From assembly GCA_947070915.1 (NCBI GenBank), contig CAMTDY010000062.1:1-13456 (forward strand): 13,456 nucleotides of DNA, written 5' to 3'. The position numbers were made by a program, and so were the translations under genes. The notes beneath the pieces are model-generated. The model did not search any database. It was given only the letters and a program-made list of their open reading frames with translations, and was not told the origin of the DNA. This DNA comes from an uncultured Roseburia sp. GTDB lineage: Bacteria > Bacillota > Clostridia > Lachnospirales > Lachnospiraceae. Positions 7,878-13,456 of this stretch are shown one piece after another. Position 1 is the first letter of the stretch, and every line of letters begins with the position of its first letter.

Positions 7878-8492
7878 ATGGGTAATGGTCGGATTTCTGC
7901 CAAACAGAGTGAAATATTAGAGTATATAAAGGAACAGATTCTTACAAAAGGGTATCCCCCAGCAGTAAGAGAGATTTGTAATGCAGTAAATTTAAAATCC
8001 ACTTCGTCGGTTCACTCCCATCTTGAGACATTGGAAAAAAACGGATACATAAGACGGGACCCGACAAAACCGCGTGCCATCGAGATCGTAGATGATAGTT
8101 TTAATTTAACCAGAAAGGAAATGCGCAATATTCCAATTTTGGGAACGGTAGCGGCAGGCCAGCCGATCTTTGCAGAGGAGAACATCAGCGGCTATTTTCC
8201 TCTTCTCGCCGATGAACTTCCTTCCGGGGATCTGTTTATATTAAATGTCCGGGGTGAAAGCATGATCAATATAGGAATTTATGATGGGGATAAAGTTATC
8301 GTACGCCAGAGCCCGACAGCCAGAAATGGCGAAATTGTCGTAGCGCTGGTAGAGGATTCCGCAACGGTTAAGACCTATTATAAAGAAGATGGGCGTTACC
8401 GCCTTCAGCCTGAAAATGATACGATGGAGCCGATTTACGTAGACCAGGTTGTGATCCTGGGCATTGTCGTCGGACTTTTCCGTTTAATGTAG
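7878..8492 (+). CDS. lexA: SOS repressor LexA
   Basis: LexA represses DNA-damage genes and cleaves itself when RecA filaments form. The 204 residues have the usual two-domain build. The N-terminal winged helix-turn-helix (about 1-70) includes QSEILEYIKEQI, YPPAVREICNAVNLKSTSS, and VHSHLETLEKNGYIRRD. The C-terminal S24 peptidase domain has the Ala93-Gly94 cleavage bond in GTVAAGQPIF, the nucleophile Ser128 in RGESMI, and general base Lys165 in ATVKTYY. All catalytic residues are present, so it should be active. GGAGG 9 bases before the ATG fixes the start. It is the only plus-strand gene, has its own promoter with two likely operators, and ends at a strong hairpin terminator. Confidence 0.97.
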   Translation: MGNGRISAKQSEILEYIKEQILTKGYPPAVREICNAVNLKSTSSVHSHLETLEKNGYIRRDPTKPRAIEIVDDSFNLTRKEMRNIPILGTVAAGQPIFAEENISGYFPLLADELPSGDLFILNVRGESMINIGIYDGDKVIVRQSPTARNGEIVVALVEDSATVKTYYKEDGRYRLQPENDTMEPIYVDQVVILGIVVGLFRLM

Positions 8493-8565
8493 CCGGTCAT
8501 CGTATTTTTGTATCCATAGGGAGCACAAAACGTTTGCTTTCTGTATCATAACATCTTTATCAAAC

Positions 8566-8605
8566 AAATAAGCAGGGAACGATTCTCTGGGTTCCCTGCT
8601 TATTT
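8566..8605. terminator. bidirectional Rho-independent terminator between lexA and rsfS
   Basis: A perfect 15-bp stem (8566-8580 with 8591-8605) has a 10-base loop and a GC-rich core GCAGGGAAC/GTTCCCTGC. The A/T-rich stem base and flank give a short T-rich tail in both directions (TATTTT on plus, ATTTGTTTGAT on minus). It serves lexA from the left and the obgE-rsfS operon from the right, whose last gene stops at 8620. Confidence 0.88.
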
Positions 8606-8619
8606 TCCATTAAAAGCGA

Positions 8620-8973
8620 TCAATCCAACTCTTCACGTTCTACGGTTCTTCCGTCTCTCCAGATACGTTCCAGATCATAAAACAGCCGGTCTTCTGGTGA
8701 AAAAATATGCACGATCACATCATGATAGTCCATCAGGATCCAGGTGGAATTTTTATTTCCTTCGATCCGTTTGCTGTCAATGCCGTTTTCATGCATTTTA
8801 AGTTCCACATTATCTAACATTGCGGTGATCTGAGGACTATTATTCCCGTTTGCAATGATCAGGTAATCAGCAATAACAGAGATTTCATCAATCTTTATGA
8901 TGCGGATATCCTTTCCCAGTTTTTCATCCAGAGCATCGTATGCTATTCTTGCCATTTCTTTTGAATTCAGCAT
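8620..8973 (-). CDS. rsfS: ribosomal silencing factor RsfS (Iojap/YbeB family)
   Basis: RsfS binds L14 on the 50S subunit and blocks subunit joining when nutrients are low. The 117 residues show the family pattern: ADYLIIANGNNSPQITAM (51-68), the IEGNKNSTWILMD segment, DVIVHIFSPEDRLFYDLERIW, and a short charged tail. The length is typical. A GGAGG site lies about 8 bases before the ATG. It sits 42 bases downstream of nadD-yqeK, a conserved neighbourhood (nadD, yqeK, rsfS) in Firmicutes, and is the last gene before the shared terminator. Confidence 0.95.
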   Translation of the reverse strand: MLNSKEMARIAYDALDEKLGKDIRIIKIDEISVIADYLIIANGNNSPQITAMLDNVELKMHENGIDSKRIEGNKNSTWILMDYHDVIVHIFSPEDRLFYDLERIWRDGRTVEREELD

Positions 8974-9015
8974 GTCATTTCCTCCATTTAAAAATATTCT
9001 ATATCAATTCAGTTT

Positions 9016-10230
9016 TCAGTCCGTTCTATTCCGATAATATTTATAAGTTTCGATTGTCTGCGGATCGATGGGGGCTCCCGATCTTTTCAGATACTTTACA
9101 CAGCATTCCAGTACCATATAGAGTGCCTTGTCAATATTTTCAAAGCTTGTTCTGCGGATCTGAACCAGTGAATGTGGTTTACAGTTCATTGCTCTGCCAG
9201 GCTCCATATAATCCGCCAGGTATATGATTTTTTCCAACAGCGTCATTTGGGGTTTGCCGGTTGTGTGCCAGGTGATGGCAGATAAAATCTCCCTGTCCTG
9301 GATCCCGTACCTGGTCCTGGCGATATAGGCCCCCAGTTTACCGTGGATCAGGGCTGTATTTTCTATTTCCACTTTAGTCAGTGGAATCTCTGCCGCCCGG
9401 CAGGCGGCGATCTGTTCTTTGCCGGTTAGATACTTAGCGCAGTCGTGGAGCAGTCCGGCGGTATATGCCTGGGTGCTGTCACAACCGTGTACTGCCGCCA
9501 GATTGGCCGCGGTCATTGCCACCCCCAGCGTATGGATATAACGTTTTGGTTTGAGACATGCAGAGAGACAGGCATAGATGTCTGACTCCTTCATAGGAAA
9601 TTTTGGTTCCTCCTGTGTCAGCTGGTCACAGCCATACAGACCGTGAAAACGTATATATTGTGTTACTGATACAGGGCAGTAAGTACTTACGTCACACCCG
9701 GCTGCCAGTTTGTTTCGGATCATCTCAGAGGAAATCCTCTGGGATGGCATCTGGATCTCTGAAATGTGTGCCCCATACCGTTCCTGGTAATAATGTATCC
9801 ATTCTGTTATTTTATCTTCTGAGATCTCTCCCCGGTTGGCTGCCAGAATATGGCAGTGACTAAAAATAAATGCCGGGTCTTTCCAGCTTTCCAATGAAGC
9901 CAGAGAATCCCCGCCCAGAATAAAATAGAACTGGTCTCCGGGGCATGTCTCTGTGAGGTATGCCAGAGTGTCCCTGGTGAAGGTGGTGCCTTCTCTCTTT
10001 AATTCAAGATCAGAAAAGGAAAAATGGGGATGATCCTGAATCGCATGCTGAACCATCCGTTTCCGGTGGGCGTCCGATGCAATTCCCTGCTTGTTCTTAT
10101 GGGGCGGGTTTTTGGAAGGCATAAAGCGGATCTCATCCAAATGATACTGGATTCTTGCCTCTTCTGCCATGCTTAGATGAACGTTATGGATGGGGTTAAA
10201 GGTCCCCCCCATGAGTCCTATTTTAGCCAT
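9016..10230 (-). CDS. nadD-yqeK: fused nicotinate-nucleotide adenylyltransferase (NadD) and YqeK HD-domain hydrolase
   Basis: Two enzymes normally encoded side by side form one 404-residue protein. Residues 1 to about 200 are NadD, which makes deamido-NAD+ from nicotinate mononucleotide and ATP: GGTFNPIHNVHL (8-19), PSKNPPHK (38-45), FILGGDSL (103-110), and ISSEMIR (166-172). Residues from about 215 to 404 are an HD-domain protein like YqeK, a diadenosine tetraphosphate (Ap4A) hydrolase: His233 in RYIHTLGV, LLHDCAKY (His262-Asp263), His296, His322 in ITWHT, and Asp340 in YLADYMEP. No stop codon or restart is visible at the junction. The nucleotidyltransferase HxGH motif reads HNVH (15-18), with Val17 replacing Gly. 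The ribosome site is weak (GGTGA about 11 bases upstream). The fusion is known in some Clostridia. Confidence 0.93.
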   Translation of the reverse strand: MAKIGLMGGTFNPIHNVHLSMAEEARIQYHLDEIRFMPSKNPPHKNKQGIASDAHRKRMVQHAIQDHPHFSFSDLELKREGTTFTRDTLAYLTETCPGDQFYFILGGDSLASLESWKDPAFIFSHCHILAANRGEISEDKITEWIHYYQERYGAHISEIQMPSQRISSEMIRNKLAAGCDVSTYCPVSVTQYIRFHGLYGCDQLTQEEPKFPMKESDIYACLSACLKPKRYIHTLGVAMTAANLAAVHGCDSTQAYTAGLLHDCAKYLTGKEQIAACRAAEIPLTKVEIENTALIHGKLGAYIARTRYGIQDREILSAITWHTTGKPQMTLLEKIIYLADYMEPGRAMNCKPHSLVQIRRTSFENIDKALYMVLECCVKYLKRSGAPIDPQTIETYKYYRNRTD

Positions 10231-10271
10231 AATTTAAGATCACCATTTCTACATTATTTTTTAGTACTATT

Positions 10272-10562
10272 CTATTTGGGCAGTTCAATCTGCTTTTTCT
10301 CCTTGGACTCCCGGTATAATACGATCTTTTTCCCGATTACCTGAACCACCTCAGCATGTGTTCTCTCCGCAATGATCTCCGCCATTCCTCTGGGGTCATC
10401 AAAGCAATTTTTCAGTACATGTATTTTTATGAGCTCCCTTGCCTCCAACGCCTCATCTACAGCTGTAGTAAATTCCGGCGTAATAGAAGATTTACCAATC
10501 TGCAGAATCGGGTTGATCTTCATGGCAAGACCTTTTAAATATGCTCTTTGTTTGCTAGTCAT
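10272..10562 (-). CDS. yhbY: YhbY family (CRM domain) ribosome-assembly RNA-binding protein
   Basis: This 96-residue protein is a single CRM (CRS1-YhbY) RNA-binding domain, implicated in 50S assembly. It has TSKQRAYLKGLA (2-13), NPILQIGKSSIT (17-28) corresponding to the usual P.h.GK.Gl motif, ARELIKIHVLKN (41-52), and VVQVIGKKIVLYRES (72-86), all in family order. The frame stays open upstream into obgE, but the family fold begins at the ATG at 10562, which has an AAAGGA site about 8 bases upstream. The extra upstream residues are a shadow of obgE. It follows obgE by 52 bases and precedes nadD-yqeK by 41, the usual Firmicutes order. Confidence 0.93.
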   Translation of the reverse strand: MTSKQRAYLKGLAMKINPILQIGKSSITPEFTTAVDEALEARELIKIHVLKNCFDDPRGMAEIIAERTHAEVVQVIGKKIVLYRESKEKKQIELPK

Positions 10563-10614
10563 AGGGTTGTCCTTTCTTTCATCAAATATAAGTGCCAGTA
10601 CACTGTGATACGCA

Positions 10615-11901
10615 TCAGCGGAAATATTCAAAACTCCATCCATAAATCTGGACAGTATCACCGTCCTCGATGCCAAGAGCTTCAAGTTCTTCCAGCATTC
10701 CGTTGTTTTTAATAAAATTCTGGAAGAATTCAAATCCTTTTTCCGAGTCAAGATTGGTGTATCCGAGCATCCGCTCCACCCGAGGTCCTTCGATGTGATA
10801 AATGCCCTCTTCGTCTTGAAATACCGAATAGGGTTCATCCCGAAAATCTGGTTCCTGGATCAAATATTCTTTTTCAAATACAATTTTTTCTTCTTTCATT
10901 TCATCCAGCATGTTTTTGACATGGTATAATAATTCTTTTACCCCGCTGCCTGTAACCGCGGAGATCGGAAATACCCTGATCCCCTGAGGTTCAAATTCTT
11001 CTTTTAAAAGTGTCAGCACAGTCTCCTCTTCATCACCATAAAAACAATCGATTTTGTTCGCGGCGATCACCTGGGGACGGGAAGCAACCTCTTCACTGTA
11101 GGCACGAAGTTCCTCATTGATGAGCTTGATGTCCTGGATGGGATCACGCCCTTCCGTGGATGCGGCATCCACCATGTGGATCATCACTCTTGTCCTCTCA
11201 ATGTGTTTGAGAAACTGATGTCCCAGGCCGATTCCCTCGGAAGCGCCCTCGATCAATCCTGGAATATCCGCAATGACAAATCCATCTGTCCCCTCCAGGT
11301 CTACGACACCCAGATTGGGATTTAAGGTGGTAAAGTGATAGTTGGCGATCTTAGGACGGGCATTGGTCACACGGGATAAAAAAGTAGATTTTCCCACGTT
11401 TGGGAATCCAACCAGTCCCACATCGGCAATGGTTTTTAATTCCAGAATCACTTCCAGTTCCATAGCGGGCCTGCCAGGCTGGGCATATTTGGGCGCCTGC
11501 ATCGTCGGCGTTGCATAATGCTGGTTTCCTTTACCGCCTCTTCCGCCCTTTAAAATGACTTCTCTTGTATTTTCATAAGACATATCCGTGATGACCTGGC
11601 CGGAGCCTGCTTCTTTTACAATGGTGCCGGCGGGAACTTTTACGATCAGGTCTTTGCCATCTCTGCCGTGACAGCGCTTTTTGCCGCCAGGCTCTCCATC
11701 TTCGGCACAGTATTTCCGGATATGCCTGAATTCATTTAATGTATTGATGCCAGGATCCACCTCGAAGATCAGGTCTCCTCCCCTGCCGCCGTCGCCGCCG
11801 TCCGGTCCTCCTGCCGGAACATATAATTCCCGGCGGAAACTTACATGACCGTCCCCGCCTTTGCCGGATCGAATATATATCTTTGCCTGGTCTGCAAACA
11901 T
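10615..11901 (-). CDS. obgE: GTPase Obg/CgtA
   Basis: Obg is an essential GTPase in late 50S assembly and stress signalling. The 428 residues have three domains. The glycine-rich Obg fold (about 1-158) includes GKGGDGHVSFRRE and GGRGGKGNQHYATPT. The G domain has G1 GFPNVGKST (165-173), switch residues around FTTLNPNLG (190-198), G3 DIPGLIEGA (212-220), G4 NKID (282-285), and G5 SAVTG (314-318). The C-terminal OCT domain (about 349-428) has GPRVERMLGYTN, FQNFIKNNGMLEEL, and GDTVQIYGWSFEY. A strong AAAAAGGAGG stands 5 bases before the ATG. Upstream are a 190-base palindrome and the rpmA terminator, and I see no clear promoter of its own, so it may rely on read-through or a non-consensus start. 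yhbY follows. Confidence 0.98.
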   Translation of the reverse strand: MFADQAKIYIRSGKGGDGHVSFRRELYVPAGGPDGGDGGRGGDLIFEVDPGINTLNEFRHIRKYCAEDGEPGGKKRCHGRDGKDLIVKVPAGTIVKEAGSGQVITDMSYENTREVILKGGRGGKGNQHYATPTMQAPKYAQPGRPAMELEVILELKTIADVGLVGFPNVGKSTFLSRVTNARPKIANYHFTTLNPNLGVVDLEGTDGFVIADIPGLIEGASEGIGLGHQFLKHIERTRVMIHMVDAASTEGRDPIQDIKLINEELRAYSEEVASRPQVIAANKIDCFYGDEEETVLTLLKEEFEPQGIRVFPISAVTGSGVKELLYHVKNMLDEMKEEKIVFEKEYLIQEPDFRDEPYSVFQDEEGIYHIEGPRVERMLGYTNLDSEKGFEFFQNFIKNNGMLEELEALGIEDGDTVQIYGWSFEYFR

Positions 11902-11966
11902 GTATGCCTCCTTTTTCTAAAACACAAAAGTAATTTTTTTGCTCTGGGAAGGAAGAACTTTCCCCG

Positions 11967-12156
11967 AGCTCGACGGTGCCAATTTGAACTTTGTTTCGTT
12001 CTGCTATCACAATCCGAAATCTTCGACCTCCGCTTGTGATTTTCCAATTTACAAGGAAACGGAATGAAACGTACTGGAGGTACGTTGATTGACGTTGACG
12101 TAGCAAATTGGAAAATCACAAGTCGGAGGCAGGGTTCAAATCAGCACCATCGAGCT
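11967..12156 (-). repeat. 190-base imperfect palindrome (long nested stem) upstream of obgE, possible structured RNA
   Basis: The 308-base gap between rpmA and obgE holds the rpmA terminator and this element. Outer arms (11967-11989 and 12134-12156) match at 20 of 23 positions. Inner arms (12027-12050 and 12105-12129) match over 24 bases apart from one inserted base. The outer and inner stems are joined by 37 bases on one side and 4 on the other. The central loop (12051-12104) holds a perfect 7-bp hairpin, AACGTAC/GTACGTT (12068-12086), and the doubled TGACGT. The three outer mismatches are all transitions that become G-U pairs in the minus-strand transcript. No transposase, target duplication or credible protein is visible. 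It may be a mobile palindromic repeat, or an RNA element acting on obgE or stabilising rpmA mRNA. The structure is seen; its function is unknown. Confidence 0.75.
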
Positions 12157-12161
12157 AAGAT

Positions 12162-12188
12162 AAAAAGGCTGCCAAATACATGACAGCC
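12162..12188 (-). terminator. Rho-independent terminator after rpmA
   Basis: In the minus-strand transcript GGCTGTC pairs with GGCAGCC (7 bp with one G-U) around an 8-base loop. TTTTTATC follows. The stem begins 21 bases after the rpmA stop codon. It closes the rplU-prp-rpmA operon and separates it from obgE, which elsewhere is often co-transcribed. Confidence 0.85.
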
Positions 12189-12209
12189 CTAAGTCTTACT
12201 TAAAACAAC

Positions 12210-12497
12210 TTATTTAGTCTCTACTGGATAAACACTTGCCTGTTTTTTATCTCTTCCTTTTCTTTCAAAACGAAGAATACCATCAACCAGTGCATACAGT
12301 GTATCATCTCCACCTTTTCCAACGTTTATACCTGGATGGATCTTTGTACCACGCTGTCTGTAAAGAATATTCCCAGCTAAAACGAACTGTCCGTCTGCTC
12401 TTTTCGCACCCAGTCTCTTGGACTCGGAATCACGACCGTTCTTTGTAGAACCCATTCCCTTTTTGTGAGCAAATAACTGAAGGTTCATTTTCATCAT
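12210..12497 (-). CDS. rpmA: 50S ribosomal protein L27 with Prp-cleavable N-terminal extension
   Basis: L27 lies near the peptidyl-transferase centre with its N-terminus towards the tRNA ends. The 95 residues start with MMKMNLQLFAHKKG. In Firmicutes the leader before the Ala is removed by the protease Prp, here expected between Phe9 and Ala10. The rest is standard L27: GSTKNGRDSESKRLGAKRADGQ, GNILYRQRGTKIHPG, and VGKGGDDTLYALVDG. GGAGGG 7 bases before the ATG at 12497 supports that start. Met2 is almost equally spaced, while Met4 is too distant. The protease gene prp lies 23 bases upstream. Confidence 0.97.
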   Translation of the reverse strand: MMKMNLQLFAHKKGMGSTKNGRDSESKRLGAKRADGQFVLAGNILYRQRGTKIHPGINVGKGGDDTLYALVDGILRFERKGRDKKQASVYPVETK

Positions 12498-12520
12498 GAT
12501 ATTTCCCTCCTAACATTCAA

Positions 12521-12841
12521 TCATTCATGTAAAGTAACATATTCATTTCCATAGGTGTTTTCAATCTCTTTTATTCCAAAAAGCATTGAACGGATCAAGA
12601 GCATTGCTTTGTCATCCACAGGCGCTTTACAGGTAAAATCAATGACCCCGGCGCTTTCGTTCTGACTCAGGTCAAAACGGGTATCGGTAAACTGTTCCAC
12701 AGAATTGATACAGTTTATCACCAGCGCGGAAACCCCTGCACACACCACATCTGTTCCATGTGGGGAAAACCCGGCATGACCGGACACATGAAAACCAATT
12801 ATGTTACCATGTTCTGACTTCTTAATATGAATCTGTATCAT
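12521..12841 (-). CDS. prp: ribosomal-processing cysteine protease Prp (YsxB family)
   Basis: Prp removes the N-terminal extension of L27 in Firmicutes, a step shown to be essential in Staphylococcus aureus. I place the start at the ATG at 12841 (MIQIHIKKSEHG, 106 residues). An in-frame GTG nine bases upstream (12850) overlaps the ribosome site GAGGGTG and would leave no space for it. With this start the catalytic residues are His22 in VSGHAGF and Cys34 in TDVVCAGVSAL, the same numbers as in the S. aureus enzyme. The gene lies between rplU (gap 57 bases) and its substrate gene rpmA (gap 23 bases), the conserved L21-Prp-L27 order. A 6-bp hairpin spans the start codon. Confidence 0.95.
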   Translation of the reverse strand: MIQIHIKKSEHGNIIGFHVSGHAGFSPHGTDVVCAGVSALVINCINSVEQFTDTRFDLSQNESAGVIDFTCKAPVDDKAMLLIRSMLFGIKEIENTYGNEYVTLHE

Positions 12842-12849
12842 AAGATACA
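12834..12849 (-). promoter_or_regulatory. hairpin over the prp start codon
   Basis: TGTATC and GATACA form a perfect 6-bp stem around TTAT. The A and T of the prp ATG fall in the 4-base loop and the G in the stem. The ribosome site ends where the stem begins. Such a hairpin could hold down prp translation relative to rplU and rpmA, but with only six mostly A-T pairs it may be incidental. Confidence 0.35.
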
Positions 12850-12898
12850 CCCTCTTTTAAGTTAAGAATTTACTTAAAGATTATGCAATTTCAATGAA

Positions 12899-13207
12899 TT
12901 AGCAACTGATCTTTTCAATCTTAACCTGGGTAAATGGCTGTCTGTGACCATTTTTCTTATGGTATCCGGTTTTTCTCTTATACCTGTAGACAATTACTTT
13001 TTTTGCTTTTCCCTCTGACACTACGGTTGCAGTTACAGAAGCGCCTGCTACAGTCGGTGTACCAACCTTGGTCTCTTTGTCACTGACAACAAGTACCTGA
13101 TCAAAAGTAACGGTTTCTCCGGCTTCCACGCCAAGTTTTTCCACCTTGATCACGTCGCCTTCTTCAACTTTATACTGTTTACCACCGGTTGCTATAATTG
13201 CGTACAT
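12899..13207 (-). CDS. rplU: 50S ribosomal protein L21
   Basis: L21 binds 23S rRNA domain V/I and contacts L20. The 102 residues are the normal length and show the start MYAIIATGGKQYKVEEGD, the middle GETVTFDQVLVV, and the C-terminal signature YKRKTGYHKKNGHRQPFTQVKI. AAGGAGG lies 6 bases before the ATG. It is the first gene of the rplU-prp-rpmA operon, preceded by a structured leader and two promoters. The leader suggests autoregulation by ribosomal protein, as proposed for L21 leaders in Firmicutes. Confidence 0.98.
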   Translation of the reverse strand: MYAIIATGGKQYKVEEGDVIKVEKLGVEAGETVTFDQVLVVSDKETKVGTPTVAGASVTATVVSEGKAKKVIVYRYKRKTGYHKKNGHRQPFTQVKIEKISC

Positions 13208-13229
13208 ATAGCACCTCCTTCATTTTACT

Positions 13230-13291
13230 CGCCAACTATGGTGTCTGTCTCCTTTTCTGAAAATGGACAGAACTATACCTCGTTGTGCGGC
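13230..13291 (-). ncRNA. L21 leader (structured 5' UTR of rplU)
   Basis: The rplU transcript begins with a stem-loop of about 60 bases. At the base, CGC-A-CAAC (13282-13289) pairs with GTTGGCG (13230-13236) with one bulged A. GGT then pairs with ACC, and TCTGTC (13266-13271) pairs with GACAGA (13244-13249), with TTTT/AAAA near the tip. It ends about 10 bases before the ribosome site. Position and architecture agree with the Firmicutes L21_leader family, a presumed ribosomal-protein-binding autoregulatory element. I assign it by context and fold, not by a covariance search. Confidence 0.75.
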
Positions 13292-13301
13292 ATACTATAA
13301 A

Positions 13302-13331
13302 AGTATAACATGGAATACTATGTTATGTCAA
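13302..13331 (-). promoter_or_regulatory. rplU promoter P1 (proximal)
   Basis: On the minus strand a perfect -35 TTGACA (13326-13331) is followed after 18 bases by TATACT (13302-13307). Start is predicted near 13295, so the leader stem would form from the very 5' end of the RNA. Confidence 0.8.
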
Positions 13332-13361
13332 CCGTTATTTTCCTGCTAATTATCTGCTTTT

Positions 13362-13390
13362 AGTATATCACAAAGACACCCTATTTACAA
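13362..13390 (-). promoter_or_regulatory. rplU promoter P2 (distal)
   Basis: A second candidate has -35 TTGTAA (13385-13390), a 17-base spacer and -10 TATACT (13362-13367). It is weaker at -35 than P1. Tandem promoters are common before ribosomal-protein operons. The transcript would carry about 60 extra bases before the leader stem. Confidence 0.55.
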
Positions 13391-13456
13391 TCGTCAGAAG
13401 TTCTTGAGTTTCCGCAAAAATTCCCACAAACACGTCCTTTTTTTCCAAAACTTATC

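Noticed and set aside
8524..8537. Palindromic CAAAACGTTTG between lexA and its terminator, resembling a third LexA site
   Set aside because: The AAC and GTT halves are adjacent instead of four bases apart, and there is no promoter there.
10563..10838. Upstream in-frame extension of yhbY to 188 codons
   Set aside because: It overlaps the end of obgE, has no CRM-family similarity, and the ATG at 10562 has its own AAAGGA ribosome site.
11732..12119. Overlapping open frames of 92 and 124 codons on the minus strand and 64 on the plus strand across the palindrome
   Set aside because: They are by-products of the inverted repeat and of obgE in other frames. They have no good ribosome site and no recognisable domain.
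12130..12156. tRNA T-arm-like GGTTCAAATC within the palindrome
   Set aside because: The flanks do not form a T-stem, no acceptor or anticodon arm can be built, and the stretch is fully explained as one arm of the palindrome.
12842..12850. GTG start for prp at 12850
   Set aside because: It lies in the ribosome site itself. Starting at the ATG at 12841 restores spacing and the family numbering His22/Cys34.
12857..12877. TTAAGT/ACTTAA inverted repeat between rplU and prp
   Set aside because: Only 6 A/T-rich pairs with no T-run. It could be incidental in an A/T-rich gap.
13368..13454. Short open frames at the right edge that might be the end of the gene upstream of rplU
   Set aside because: All minus-strand frames close within the window, one runs through promoter P2, and none has enough residues to recognise.

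Overview
The window reads as a chromosomal housekeeping region of a Gram-positive anaerobe of the class Clostridia, most likely Lachnospiraceae. This is inferred from Firmicutes-type features: an rpmA with the cleavable N-terminal extension next to its protease gene prp, an L21-type leader RNA, a LexA gene with a GAAC-N4-GTT-like operator, an endonuclease-type MutL, and a NadD-YqeK fusion. I see no phage genes, transposase, CRISPR array, rRNA or tRNA. All genes but lexA lie on the minus strand.

Right part (about 13,390 down to 12,162): two tandem promoters and a structured leader precede rplU (L21), prp (protease that trims L27) and rpmA (L27), and a Rho-independent terminator closes this ribosomal-protein operon. 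Middle-right (about 12,156 to 11,967): a roughly 190-base imperfect palindrome with a long stem and nested hairpin fills the gap before obgE. Its arm differences all keep pairing in the sense transcript. It is the least explained feature here. Middle (11,901 to 8,620): obgE, yhbY, a nadD-yqeK fusion and rsfS form a ribosome-assembly and NAD-synthesis operon. It ends at a strong bidirectional terminator shared with lexA.

Left-middle (8,492 to 7,692): lexA runs on the plus strand, with a textbook promoter flanked by two LexA-like operators. It is divergent from a membrane-anchored SH3b protein with a proline/threonine repeat tail. Left part (7,692 to 74): the SH3b gene, a possible 22-codon ORF, mutS, mutL, miaA and a PLP enzyme of the methionine gamma-lyase-like/YnbB family follow with short gaps or overlaps, so they probably form one transcription unit. 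It combines mismatch repair with tRNA i6A37 modification. The usual hfq is absent between miaA and the PLP gene.

Most of the window is well-known biology. The best candidates for something undescribed are the 190-base RNA-like palindrome before obgE, the valine in place of glycine in the NadD HxGH motif, a second clamp-binding-like motif in the MutL linker, and small translation-level structures at prp and upstream of mutS.
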